DNA of 13,294 nucleotides from Legionellales bacterium UBA5158 (GTDB taxonomy: Bacteria; Pseudomonadota; Gammaproteobacteria; DSM-16500): positions 19,100-32,393 of the forward strand of contig DHXK01000292.1 in the NCBI GenBank assembly GCA_002413665.1, in the 5' to 3' direction. The position numbers and the translations under genes were made by a program. How positions within the stretch are numbered: position 1 is the stretch's first letter; each line of letters opens with the position of its first letter. Under the pieces are notes generated by a model. That model saw nothing but the letters and a program-made list of their open reading frames with translations. It searched no databases and was not told where the DNA came from. This document shows, piece by piece, positions 6,801-13,294 of this stretch.

Positions 6801-8215
6801 GGATTCCAATCTTCATTCTCTGCGTAAGTATAAAAGCTGTTATATACATGGATGCTATTTCCAGATCTCACACCTGAAGTATGAATATAATCTTCTGCTA
6901 AAAAATCTATAGTCACTCCACGCAGCTCAGTTAGCCAACTAGCGATAGAAACATCTTTTGTCAGCTGATATAAAACCGATTCCACTATTGTAAATAAGCC
7001 AGGGCTACAGCTTCCTGAGTTAGAATATAGATCATTGAACGCTCGCCATTTTACCGCAGCATCCAGACCAGGTTGAGTGAGCCTAAAATATATATTCTCA
7101 AGACTCGTTTTTATTTTTTCGAACCACTCGGGCTTTTGCTCCCCAGCATATTCAATACGAAAAAGATTATCCTGTATAACTGAAAACTTTGTAGCTATAG
7201 AGCTAAGCTCTTCAAGATTAGACTGAACTTTCCAGTCTTTAATCTCTCTTAAAACAAAAAAGACTTGCATTAAGAATTGCTTATTATTTTTAATATCCCC
7301 CGGAATACAGCTGGAAATATTTTCTTCATTTTTAAACGTATGAAGATAACCCTCTTTAAATGAAACAACAGGAAAAATAAATTCTTTTAATGATGCATCC
7401 TTCTGAAGCGCAAGATAAAATTCTGTAAACGCTTTTTGCTTTATCACTACAGAGCTTTCACTGTGTAAAATTCCAGAGACAGCTTCAATTAAATTTTTAA
7501 ATTTTTTGAGTAGCGCAGGTGAAATACTTTTTCGTTCTGCAAACAACTTAGATGAAAACAATTTGAAACATTCGATTAGCTCTGATTGTTGATTCTTTTT
7601 ATATTCCTCACCCCATTCATTTAAGGCTTGTAATAACTGGTAAGTCTGTTGTTCGAATTGATGACGAATACCCACTTCTTCTGTTCGGTACTCATTAACA
7701 GCACTATCATTATTATATAGTTCAACGTAATCTCGTTTAACAGATCTGTTCAGTGTGGGATTCTTTAACACATAGATAGGACCTATTGAAATCAAGTCTG
7801 TATATAAATTTTCATAGGCATTTACTTTGCTATTTCCATCAATACGAGGATCGGTAAGATAAAAATAAACATCTTCTAATGTTTGTTTTATATTTTTAAA
7901 ATACTCAGCTGGAAATGCAGCATCATGTTCTGAATGATAAAAATTCTCGGCAAATTTATCAATAGCGGTTTTGATACTATTATAGTGCATAGAACAATGA
8001 TAACTCGCCCTCCACAGGAGTAATTTTTTTAAAACGTGATCCGTTTGATGAAAAAATAGTCGTGGATAATGCGCTTGCAATTCGGTTTCATACAGCCTGC
8101 TGTAGTCCATATTTAAAGGTTTTTTTATAGGAGGCCGTGAAAATATTACGTCAGTGTTTATATTATCAAACTGAACGGATTTTTTGTCTTTGGGAATGGT
8201 TTGATGCGAAAGCAT
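3821..8215 (-). CDS. Very large hypothetical cytosolic protein with N-terminal triplicated domain
   Basis: 1464 residues, first gene of a two-gene unit. The start has a good AAGGA six bases before the ATG. No signal peptide or clear transmembrane segment; Lys/Glu/Leu/Asn-rich and mostly helical. The N-terminal third contains three degenerate copies of one module about 130 residues apart: residues 103-142 (Y-F-K-N-I-K-Q-T-L-E-D-V-Y-F-Y-L ... A-Y-E-N-L-Y), 235-270 (L-L-K-K-F-K-N-L-I-E ... K-A-F-T-E-F-Y) and 363-398 (W-F-E-K-I-K-T-S-L-E-N-I-Y-F-R-L ... R-A-F-N-D-L-Y). A second style of helical unit, roughly L-x-x-x-x-x-L-D-x-F/L-I/M-x-N-x-D-D-L, recurs near 909-925, 1003-1020 and 1104-1120, with a looser copy near 650-666. 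No catalytic motif was recognised. There is no glutamate block at the C-terminus. Size, repeats and lack of known family fit a lineage-specific host-interaction or scaffold protein, but that is inference. It is not recognisably related to the 251-residue partner. Confidence 0.9.
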   Translation of the reverse strand: MLSHQTIPKDKKSVQFDNINTDVIFSRPPIKKPLNMDYSRLYETELQAHYPRLFFHQTDHVLKKLLLWRASYHCSMHYNSIKTAIDKFAENFYHSEHDAAFPAEYFKNIKQTLEDVYFYLTDPRIDGNSKVNAYENLYTDLISIGPIYVLKNPTLNRSVKRDYVELYNNDSAVNEYRTEEVGIRHQFEQQTYQLLQALNEWGEEYKKNQQSELIECFKLFSSKLFAERKSISPALLKKFKNLIEAVSGILHSESSVVIKQKAFTEFYLALQKDASLKEFIFPVVSFKEGYLHTFKNEENISSCIPGDIKNNKQFLMQVFFVLREIKDWKVQSNLEELSSIATKFSVIQDNLFRIEYAGEQKPEWFEKIKTSLENIYFRLTQPGLDAAVKWRAFNDLYSNSGSCSPGLFTIVESVLYQLTKDVSIASWLTELRGVTIDFLAEDYIHTSGVRSGNSIHVYNSFYTYAENEDWNPPLVLRENTDIFALNTTGIDVNTIEKFHKNFLKEYNQPKVILNCLMMHVASEVNLLISEFQLKKEGKGWLGYSKPFFDKVDHIFNLLEISEDAKEQIFTWHDDGDKFKFDLVQLKFFLVNFCFANQRVFTNNALQKTSINESEFFFIFEDNIVSINRDCNAAFAPSLVYQLGLDKLQKLLLVSGYADFLKCIDAIITAFGAEKVSPNILLNLLKAGILPVIIKNLESLTARTSELSLDEFTGIFSHDVDWAFSLMDEGSKEELLNTHFAVILKLLLIHDFYKLFSHKYFINSVDKNFAKLIHPESGVNFSKNAFCILDCNRVFQEADEPSWFAFAYQYNLWNYLPDIFKFIPKIMKQMNLSEDEIKGKFSKTQKTIKYHVRSRQDLLYALYYFSEESFRSNTLRLHPDMLPHEDETFADILPAHYFSDKQLCAIIDQLEKRVWLDHFIKRIDDLEVIAKSVSIDKLVTNRPALLNKLVVNLKSFIRALALVGPMLFDMLDKQFIDEILNNPIKKTYTLNDFPPKQFNIIVGHLEAHHLLDAFMENCDDLALLLCQCVRKEEFIKQSGASLFPLITTMKEFALIVHHTGDAIFKALNASQIKAILSHNNENFDLSFLTTSSHLKEDAKQILKIIYVHGYLDNLIVNLKCCVDIHKLMPGFDILSYLKNYPDIFNRLGLQSKGIKEALGYFGKQLIDKLLAREAKQVQTWEIIFQLYLVIPKEAKLDALIETLPATQLKMANFTSGLKWLLYNEEINTRDTLHYFKKLIEGLLNNASNLMNLFHAVRPTYHPFLVDMFKEKVATIIKKDDLHSLRQIKGIRQEIWDIVEKILLPSNQFYVSQVNCSLFSVKAFKSDLQDEVLKQLILNNNFDANVASVSMSATFSSFSANLISIQLDELRNALPANFKVLRSQLANLSAKFHVNPHPWVLKKPDSIQLLAAVFLIGKSLNRSSLFGKCVELIASVKLTQTVSEQIQMLKELADTTVESSITLGVR

Positions 8216-8368
8216 TTAGTATCCTTGTTGTTGATTGCCTATAATGGTTGCTTTCAAACACGTATTAGATGAGAAATTCTCTTTTAACTCACGTCGCAAA
8301 AATTTAAGTGAGTATACCCTGTAAACTAAGAAGAAAAAAAAGAATATCAGCTTTCAGCAACTTGTTAA

Positions 8369-8434
8369 CTATGCAGCACACTTCTTTAACAAGTAGCTTG
8401 CATGCAGCGTAGCGAAATGCAGGGTTAATGGTAA
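8369..8434 (-). repeat. Inverted-repeat arm A (66 bases), former coding sequence?
   Basis: Read on the minus strand, this segment aligns without gaps to 8525-8590 on the plus strand: 48 of 66 bases by my count. In the shared frame it encodes T-I-N-P-A-F-R-Y-A-A-C-K-L-L-V-K-E-V, against T-V-N-P-A-L-H-Y-V-A-C-E-L-L-A-K-D-V in the partner. About half of the differences fall at third codon positions and several replacements are conservative. The frame has a stop just upstream and no start codon, so this copy is not an intact gene. Confidence 0.6.
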
Positions 8435-8469
8435 GCTAAGCCTGCTCTGCTGATACGTAAAGAACGCTT

Positions 8470-8640
8470 GTGACATTCACATATAAAGTAAAAGAAAATA
8501 TTGATACTGATGGAGAATACCAATTTACAGTTAATCCCGCATTACACTACGTTGCATGCGAGCTACTAGCAAAAGATGTGCATACTATAGCTTTAGCCGT
8601 CGCCTTCACGGGAATAACAAAACCCGCTCAGCTAGACTAG
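8470..8640 (+). CDS. Possible 56-residue small ORF carrying inverted-repeat arm B
   Basis: The only plus-strand ORF I consider worth listing. It opens at GTG (8470-8472) shortly after an in-frame TAA, has no ATG, and ends at TAG 8638-8640. The product begins V-T-F-T-Y-K-V-K-E-N-I-D-T-D-G-E-Y-Q-F-T and is unrecognised; its middle (residues 19-40) is the copy homologous to arm A. In favour: protein-like composition and codon-level conservation between arms. Against: no convincing ribosome binding site or promoter, and the last codons lie inside the hairpin that terminates the opposing coiled-coil gene. It may be a fragment of a once larger gene or mobile repeat. Confidence 0.25.
   Translation: MTFTYKVKENIDTDGEYQFTVNPALHYVACELLAKDVHTIALAVAFTGITKPAQLD
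8525..8590 (+). repeat. Inverted-repeat arm B (66 bases)
   Basis: Partner of arm A at 8369-8434, in opposite orientation with 90 bases between them. The best-matching core is around the shared GCATT ... CTACG ... TTGCATGC stretch (8536-8555). Transcripts crossing the whole region could fold into a long imperfect stem with a 90-base loop. It could be an ancient inverted duplication or two members of a dispersed palindromic repeat family; the window cannot decide which. Confidence 0.6.
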
Positions 8641-8652
8641 CTAGCTGAACGG
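8613..8652 (-). terminator. Intrinsic terminator of the coiled-coil protein gene
   Basis: On the minus strand, 65 bases after the TAG of the 445-codon gene: an 8-base-pair arm (TCAGCTAG 8628-8635 with CTAGCTGA 8641-8648), extended by three G-C pairs after one C-A mismatch (CCG 8624-8626 with CGG 8650-8652). The loop is five bases. The hairpin is followed on that strand by GTTTTGTTATT (8613-8623). Stem, loop and T-rich tail match a rho-independent terminator in this direction only. Confidence 0.8.
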
Positions 8653-8717
8653 ATATTAGAAATTAAAAGGATTTAAATTAAAAAATATCTCAACTGTATC
8701 CTATCTCTATGAATGAT

Positions 8718-10055
8718 CTAACAATGCATAGCTCTTGGTGATGAAACTTGCTTCTGTTCCTCTTCTTGCTCAACTGGTGGTAATTTTTCAGCTCCAGCAA
8801 GCACTTCTTGTGGCAATGACACTGGAGCTTGTTGAACAGGCTCAACAACGTGGGTCACCTCCAATTTATTTTCTTCTAAAGTCGGCATCATTTTTTGCAT
8901 TAACGTATGACTACTTGGTGAAGAAGGATTGGACGCATTTTTTTCACTGGCAACCTTAAGCTGTGAAACAGGCGCGCCAGAGGCTAACTTAAATTCTACT
9001 GCAGCAGCCACTGGAATTTCTTTTTTGTTTGCGGAAAAATTAAAGTTTGAAAAGGCAACCTTCTCAGCTAAACGAACGGTTTCATCTTTAAATTTGCCAA
9101 GTTCAAGCTGATGATTTTTTTCAAGATCTTGAATTTGCACTTGAAGATCTGAAATACGTTTTTTAGATTCATCATTTGTAATATTAAAACCTAAAAATAA
9201 ATCATTTTCTTTTGTGACTGTTATGGCTTTGAAATTTTCAAAGTCAGCACGATTTTGTTGCAATTGATTTTCTAATTCCTCAATTTTTAAACGTAACTTA
9301 TCTAAATCTAGATCTTTAGCTATTTCAAGATCATGATAGCTATCAGAAAGCGCGAGTAACTGTTCATTGACTGTTAACAGCTCTTTATCAAAGCATTCTT
9401 TTGCTTCCTGAGTTGATATTTTGTAACTATCAAATTCCTTGCATGTCATATCAGCTTTGGTAGTTGCTTGAGTAAGTTGTTGTTGTAAACTTTCTTCAGA
9501 TTGCTCATGTGCATGTTGAAGCTCTGCAAGGGTTTCAGAATGTTTCTTATCCTTTGCAACGCTTTGCTCTTGAGCGTTGTTTATGACCTGATGAACATCA
9601 CTAAATTTTTGTTGCATTTGTCCCAATTTATTATTTGATTCTTCCAATTTTTTATTGGTTTCTTTTAATTTTTCACTATTAGCATTAATGAATGCTGCTT
9701 CTCTCGCTGCAAATTCTTTTTCTAAATTTAATCGAGTATAAAGAGTATGCACCTGAAGTCTTATTGTACCTAAATTAGATAGCAATAATGATGAGAGTGA
9801 ATTCTTAATTTTTTTAGATCCCTCAGCGATGACACTTGCTTCAAATAAAGCTACATTCATTTGTTCAACATTTGGATAGACACCATTAGCTTTAACAACT
9901 TTTTCTAGCTCATCAATATAAGTCTGTGCTGCCTTTATTTTTGGTAAACGCTTTGAAGTTGTCTTTGGACAGATAACAGCTTCAAGTTGCTTTAGTGTTT
10001 TTTTTGTATCGTCGAAAAAAGTATCAGGTAATGTATTGCTTCTGGTTAAGCTCAT
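8718..10055 (-). CDS. Coiled-coil protein with C-terminal glutamate block, candidate Dot/Icm effector
   Basis: 445 residues, cytosolic by sequence (no signal peptide or membrane helix). Residues 1-110 form a helical, non-repetitive N-terminal domain. About 110-335 is a long charged coiled coil rich in Glu, Lys, Gln and Leu, with heptad-like runs such as L-R-L-K-I-E-E-L-E-N-Q-L (254-265) and a probable break around 278-295. Residues 336-445 are low-complexity Pro/Ser/Ala/Val-rich and likely disordered. Near the end lies E-Q-E-E-E-Q (429-434), followed by KQVSSPRAMHC: a glutamate cluster 12-16 residues from the C-terminus with small and hydrophobic residues after it. This is the arrangement known as the E-block of Legionella/Coxiella type IVB effectors. 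The ATG is preceded by AAGGGA at a good distance, and the gene is a single unit ending in an intrinsic terminator. No enzymatic motif is seen. Effector status is inference; the coiled coil suggests protein binding. Confidence 0.88.
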   Translation of the reverse strand: MSLTRSNTLPDTFFDDTKKTLKQLEAVICPKTTSKRLPKIKAAQTYIDELEKVVKANGVYPNVEQMNVALFEASVIAEGSKKIKNSLSSLLLSNLGTIRLQVHTLYTRLNLEKEFAAREAAFINANSEKLKETNKKLEESNNKLGQMQQKFSDVHQVINNAQEQSVAKDKKHSETLAELQHAHEQSEESLQQQLTQATTKADMTCKEFDSYKISTQEAKECFDKELLTVNEQLLALSDSYHDLEIAKDLDLDKLRLKIEELENQLQQNRADFENFKAITVTKENDLFLGFNITNDESKKRISDLQVQIQDLEKNHQLELGKFKDETVRLAEKVAFSNFNFSANKKEIPVAAAVEFKLASGAPVSQLKVASEKNASNPSSPSSHTLMQKMMPTLEENKLEVTHVVEPVQQAPVSLPQEVLAGAEKLPPVEQEEEQKQVSSPRAMHC

Positions 10056-10367
10056 GAGTATTCCCTTATTGATTGGTTATGTACTTTGGTAAAACTGTAA
10101 ACGTTTGGAGCTTATAAGAATTCAATCAAAAGTTCTATAAAAAAACAAAAAAGTTTCTGACTAACTTAGGGGGATTCTGACTTCTTTCTGTAGTTTTACC
10201 TATATAAAGTGGGAGCTGAACACTAAAAAGAATTGGAATCTGTAATAATCTTTATGATTAAATTTTTTTTAAGATCAGCGATAATAGAACTAGATAAAGG
10301 TTTGGCATCCTCGCTTAGATCTCTAGGTGCAGACATACATAGTCTTCACTCACTCGCAATAAGGATG
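10056..10367. other. 312-base intergenic gap without a supported gene
   Basis: Separates the repeat-protein gene from the coiled-coil gene. It holds a weak terminator-like hairpin (10136-10167) and the ribosome binding site of the coiled-coil gene just before 10056. A 37-codon minus-strand frame (10223-10336) has no good ribosome binding site. I find no convincing sigma-70 promoter: several TATA-like boxes (for example TATAAG at 10111-10116) lack a -35 partner. Confidence 0.5.
10136..10167 (-). terminator. Weak candidate terminator after the large repeat gene
   Basis: On the minus strand AAGTT (10163-10167) pairs with AACTT (10151-10155) across a seven-base loop and runs into a long T-rich tract (10136-10150). 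The stem is only five mostly A-T pairs and lies 200 bases after the stop codon, so it may merely be AT-rich sequence. Confidence 0.3.
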
Positions 10368-13294
10368 TTATCTTAATAATGGACCGCTTTTTTCTTCTTG
10401 TTGAATACGGATCTTCAACTGTTCATTTCTTAAAGGCACAAGAACTTCAAGAGAATTTCGAATAACCGGTATGAGGTAAGATAACTTGTCTTCTTTTTCT
10501 ATGCATTTTTTGACATCTTGTGAACATTTATCTAGACAAGCTATTTTATCTTCTGGCGTTTTCGCATTTACAAGTGAAAACAAAAATTCCTTTAATCCGG
10601 GAATTACTTTATTGAACATTGATGGTTTAGCTATTTGAGCACTATACGTTTTGAGTATATCCATACTCAGAGTTAAAAGTTTTTCTTGATACTCTTGATC
10701 CGGCGCTCCATTAGGATGTCTCAGCGTGGCGTGTTGTGAATGCTGTAAAATAACTAAAGGCGTGAGCACATTAGCCGTATTAACCTGTTTTAAAAAAGCT
10801 TCTATATTTTTACTATCTGAGACGCTGCAAATTGATACATCGCTAATTTGTAAACATCTTTTCATTAATTTTACTTTAATGTCTTCTTTCTTTTTCATAT
10901 CGGAACAGGTTAAATAAAGGGAATTTAAAACGCGAATTTGTAATAAGGTAAGCAGCTTGATATCATCTTTAAAATCTTCGTTACCTTTAATTTTTCCTTT
11001 AACTGTTTTCAAAAGATCTAACCAGTATTCAGGTCTATGAATGTCATTATTTTCTGGTATAGCATTTTTTAAGAAATTGACAAAGTCTCGTTGTATTTGT
11101 GGGTCATTATGACAAATGTAATCTTTAGCTTGTGTAATTTTATCGCTCCAGTCAAACATTCTAATTTCAAATAAATACGGTAAGCCAAATGAGCCTTCAT
11201 ATTTTCCATAACTCATTGCGGTAGGTGTTAATTTATCCAAAATCAATTGCATGCTATTAGAGTCCATGTTAGTGGCTATTTCGTTCCAATTATTATGCCA
11301 GGCCCAATTAGTTTCACCATGAGAACTACTCATTAATTTTATAAGTGTTTCTACATTTATGTTATTCAGAAGGATTTTGAGTTGAGGCGCTTTCATAAAT
11401 TTCACCGATTCTTCAAAGCCTGATAATCCAGATTGGGGATTCTTTAAAATCAGAGCCTCTGCCAGTTTATTCTTATCTATACGTGCTAACAAACTGTCTA
11501 AGATATCCGGATGTTTTATATATTTTACTGCAGTAAGATATCCGGAAAACCCCGAGTTATTTTGTATCAATAGCGCCTTAGCCAAGATATCTTTATCTAC
11601 TGCAGCTAAAATCTTTTCTAAAATAGCCGGTTTTTTTATGTTGTGTATTGCAGAGGTAAAGCCAGACATTCCACCATTACTCACTGACAGTAGAGCTTTC
11701 CCGATGGCATCTGCATCGACTACTAACCTGTCCCAGGTCTCCAGACCTTCAATATAGCTAGTAGCGAATTGAAAACCTGTCACTTTTTCGTCTGACTGTA
11801 ATAGCAAGGCTTTTGCTAGTAACTCTCCATCGAGATTAGCTAAAATTTTATTTAATATATCCGGATTTTTAATAAAAGATAAAGCACCTACGAAACCCGA
11901 AATTCCATTTTTAGGATTCTGTAATAGCAAAACCTCAACTAACTTTTCATGGTCTACAGTTGTTAACAAATAATTCCAAAAGTCCGTGTCGGTGATTTGT
12001 TCTAAAGCAAATACAAAGCCTGACACTCCATTTTTAGGATTCTGTAAGACCAAAGCTTCAGCCAACTTATCTTTTCCCACCATGACTAAAAGCTTTTCCA
12101 AGACATTAGGATTTATGCACTCTACAGCGCTTAGAAAGCCAGACACTCCATTTTTTGGGTTCTGTAAGACCAAGGCTTCTGCAAGTTTTTTAGAGTCTAG
12201 TCTAGGTAAAAGTTTTAGCCATAGACCAGCTTCTATAAATTGTGCAGCAAATTGAAAGCCAGAATATCCAGCTTTATTCTGTGATAGCAATACTTTTGCA
12301 AGTGAGTCTGTATCTAAGGCAGATAAAAGTGCTTCCATGACATAGGGGTTTTTTATATTAAGCATAGCGCTGTGAAAACCTGATTCTCCGTTTAGAGGGT
12401 TAGTGAGTAACAAGGCCTCTGTCAGCTTATTTTTATCTAAGTTAGCTAAAAGCTTTTCCCATATGGATGGGTCCTCTAGAAATTTAACGGCGTGTTGAAA
12501 GCCGGAAGTGCTAGTTTTAAGATCTTGTAATAAAAAAGCATCAGCGATCTTATCTTTATGCTTGTCTAATTTAATTAAAATTTGATTCCATATAACAGGA
12601 TCTTTAATGTTTGATATAGCAACTTTGAAACCTGATCTACGTAATTCATTCTGAAATAGTAGAGATTCAACCAATGTATCTGCATCTATGCAACCTAATA
12701 ACTTATCCCAGATTTTCGGATTTTTTACATATGTTGCCAGATATGAAAAGCCTGAAAATCCCTCCTTTGTCTGTAATTTTAGAGCGTTAGCAAGGATATT
12801 TTTATCTATTTTTTCTAAAAGTTTATCCCATATGTCTGGATTTTGTATATTCATAAACGCGAATATCAAGCCTGAAAATCCCTCGTGATTTTGTAATAAC
12901 AAAGCTAGTTCTAGCGTATCTTTACCCATGTGAGCTATGATTTTTAGCAAGATATTTGGATTTTTTATATTTAGGAGAACCGATGAAAAACCTGAAGTTC
13001 CTATTTTATTCTGTAACAGTAATGCTTTAGACAGTGTATCTTTATCCATTACGTCTAAAAGTTTAGACCAAGTATCTGGATTTTTTATAGATGCTAACGC
13101 AAGCTGAAAACTCGAATTTCCCGCGTCATCTTCTATTAGTAAAGTCTGAGACAATTTCTCTTTATCCATTCTAAGTAAAATTTTCTCAGCCAGAGCAGGC
13201 GTGTTTTTTAAAAAAACAGAAATATTTTTTTCTAGTATTCCTAGAAGGTAATTTATTAAATTTGATTGTTCAGGTTGTTGTGCACGATCTAAAA
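10368..13294 (-). CDS. Giant tandem-repeat protein (40-residue ankyrin-like repeats), N-terminus outside window
   Basis: 974 residues visible. The reading frame is open from the TAA at 10368-10370 to the right edge. An ATG at 13167-13169 is not the likely start: 41 further in-frame codons precede it without a stop, they continue the repeat pattern (their last part reads L-L-G-I-L-E-K-N-I ... L-A-E-K-I-L-L-R-M-D), and no good ribosome binding site precedes that ATG. From the edge to about 11360 there are at least 16 repeats of 39-43 residues, consensus W-x-K-L-L-x-x-x-D-K-x-x-L-A-x-A-L-L-L-Q-N-x-x-G-x-S-G-F-x-x-A-x-x-x-I-x-x-P-x-I. The SGF-x-x-A plus KLL helices resemble degenerate ankyrin repeats lengthened by about seven residues; this is inference. 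Three adjacent repeats share the insertion N-P-K-N-G, pointing to recent duplication. The last 320 residues (10371-11350) are a non-repetitive helical domain ending R-I-Q-Q-E-E-K-S-G-P-L-L-R. No catalytic motif; probable binding scaffold or host-interaction protein. Confidence 0.9.
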   Translation of the reverse strand, partial: LDRAQQPEQSNLINYLLGILEKNISVFLKNTPALAEKILLRMDKEKLSQTLLIEDDAGNSSFQLALASIKNPDTWSKLLDVMDKDTLSKALLLQNKIGTSGFSSVLLNIKNPNILLKIIAHMGKDTLELALLLQNHEGFSGLIFAFMNIQNPDIWDKLLEKIDKNILANALKLQTKEGFSGFSYLATYVKNPKIWDKLLGCIDADTLVESLLFQNELRRSGFKVAISNIKDPVIWNQILIKLDKHKDKIADAFLLQDLKTSTSGFQHAVKFLEDPSIWEKLLANLDKNKLTEALLLTNPLNGESGFHSAMLNIKNPYVMEALLSALDTDSLAKVLLSQNKAGYSGFQFAAQFIEAGLWLKLLPRLDSKKLAEALVLQNPKNGVSGFLSAVECINPNVLEKLLVMVGKDKLAEALVLQNPKNGVSGFVFALEQITDTDFWNYLLTTVDHEKLVEVLLLQNPKNGISGFVGALSFIKNPDILNKILANLDGELLAKALLLQSDEKVTGFQFATSYIEGLETWDRLVVDADAIGKALLSVSNGGMSGFTSAIHNIKKPAILEKILAAVDKDILAKALLIQNNSGFSGYLTAVKYIKHPDILDSLLARIDKNKLAEALILKNPQSGLSGFEESVKFMKAPQLKILLNNINVETLIKLMSSSHGETNWAWHNNWNEIATNMDSNSMQLILDKLTPTAMSYGKYEGSFGLPYLFEIRMFDWSDKITQAKDYICHNDPQIQRDFVNFLKNAIPENNDIHRPEYWLDLLKTVKGKIKGNEDFKDDIKLLTLLQIRVLNSLYLTCSDMKKKEDIKVKLMKRCLQISDVSICSVSDSKNIEAFLKQVNTANVLTPLVILQHSQHATLRHPNGAPDQEYQEKLLTLSMDILKTYSAQIAKPSMFNKVIPGLKEFLFSLVNAKTPEDKIACLDKCSQDVKKCIEKEDKLSYLIPVIRNSLEVLVPLRNEQLKIRIQQEEKSGPLLR
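11360..13294 (-). repeat. Tandem coding repeats of about 120 bases
   Basis: At least 16 units of 117-129 bases within the large repeat gene, all in the same frame. Most have diverged strongly at DNA level. The units around 11905, 12025 and 12145 remain close: each carries the complement of CAGAATCC/CAGAACCC-type Q-N-P-K-N-G codons, and the last two encode the same 17 residues LAEALVLQNPKNGVSGF. Unit length varies by insertion in single loops (for example three extra residues in the sixth visible repeat after the ATG at 13169). Confidence 0.85.

Noticed and set aside
8240..8245. Perfect TATAAT on the plus strand between the 1464-codon gene and the inverted repeats
   Set aside because: No -35 element at suitable distance and no plus-strand gene within 200 bases.
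8735..9111. Plus-strand open frames of 60-74 codons
   Set aside because: They lie antisense within the coiled-coil gene, which has clear coding structure on the minus strand.
10223..10336. 37-codon minus-strand frame with ATG, between the large repeat gene and the coiled-coil gene
   Set aside because: No good ribosome binding site, no recognisable sequence and short length; chance ORF is as likely.
11986..12888. Plus-strand open frames within the repeat array
   Set aside because: They are antisense shadows of the tandem repeats and mirror their period.
13167..13169. ATG as the start of the large repeat protein
   Set aside because: Forty-one in-frame codons precede it to the window edge, continuing the repeat pattern, and no clear ribosome binding site lies before it.
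11360..13294. Regular 120-base periodicity considered as a CRISPR or satellite array
   Set aside because: The units are coding, vary at synonymous and non-synonymous sites, lack the short repeat/unique spacer pattern and keep one reading frame.

Overview
This is an AT-rich window with long, single-strand, poorly recognisable genes, eukaryote-style repeat proteins, a coiled-coil protein with a glutamate-rich tail, and several decaying gene remnants. That pattern suggests an intracellular gammaproteobacterium of the Legionellales type (Legionella, Coxiella, Berkiella and relatives). The assignment is inference from gene style; no ribosomal RNA, tRNA or housekeeping marker is present to confirm it.

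Layout, all main genes on the minus strand. Right edge (10368-13294): the 3' part of a very long gene made of at least 16 tandem repeats of about 40 residues, whose true start lies outside the window. Then a 445-residue coiled-coil protein (8718-10055) with a glutamate block near its C-terminus like that of Dot/Icm (type IVB) effectors, closed by a good intrinsic terminator (8613-8652). Then a 500-base gap holding two diverged 66-base copies in inverted orientation that look like former coding sequence, one inside a possible 56-codon plus-strand ORF. Then a two-gene unit: a 1464-residue protein with three internal repeats in its N-terminal third (3821-8215) and, two bases after its stop, a 251-residue protein with EF-hand-like and faint caleosin-like features (3063-3818). 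Next comes an arylsulfatase remnant broken by frameshifts and stops (2852-3043), an intact 8-stranded-type outer-membrane beta-barrel protein (2089-2619), a probable remnant of a small surface-antigen-type lipoprotein (1698-1920), a large imperfect palindrome, and a final repeat protein running off the left edge (1-1420).

No metabolic pathway is visible. The coherent reading is an accessory island of candidate secreted or host-directed proteins (two ankyrin-like repeat proteins, a coiled-coil protein, and a translationally coupled large/small pair) beside an outer-membrane protein, with pseudogenes marking turnover. The effector reading is a hypothesis resting mainly on the glutamate block and on repeat architecture; no secretion machinery is encoded here. 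The features most worth a search are the large/small coupled pair and the shared repeat style of the two edge genes.
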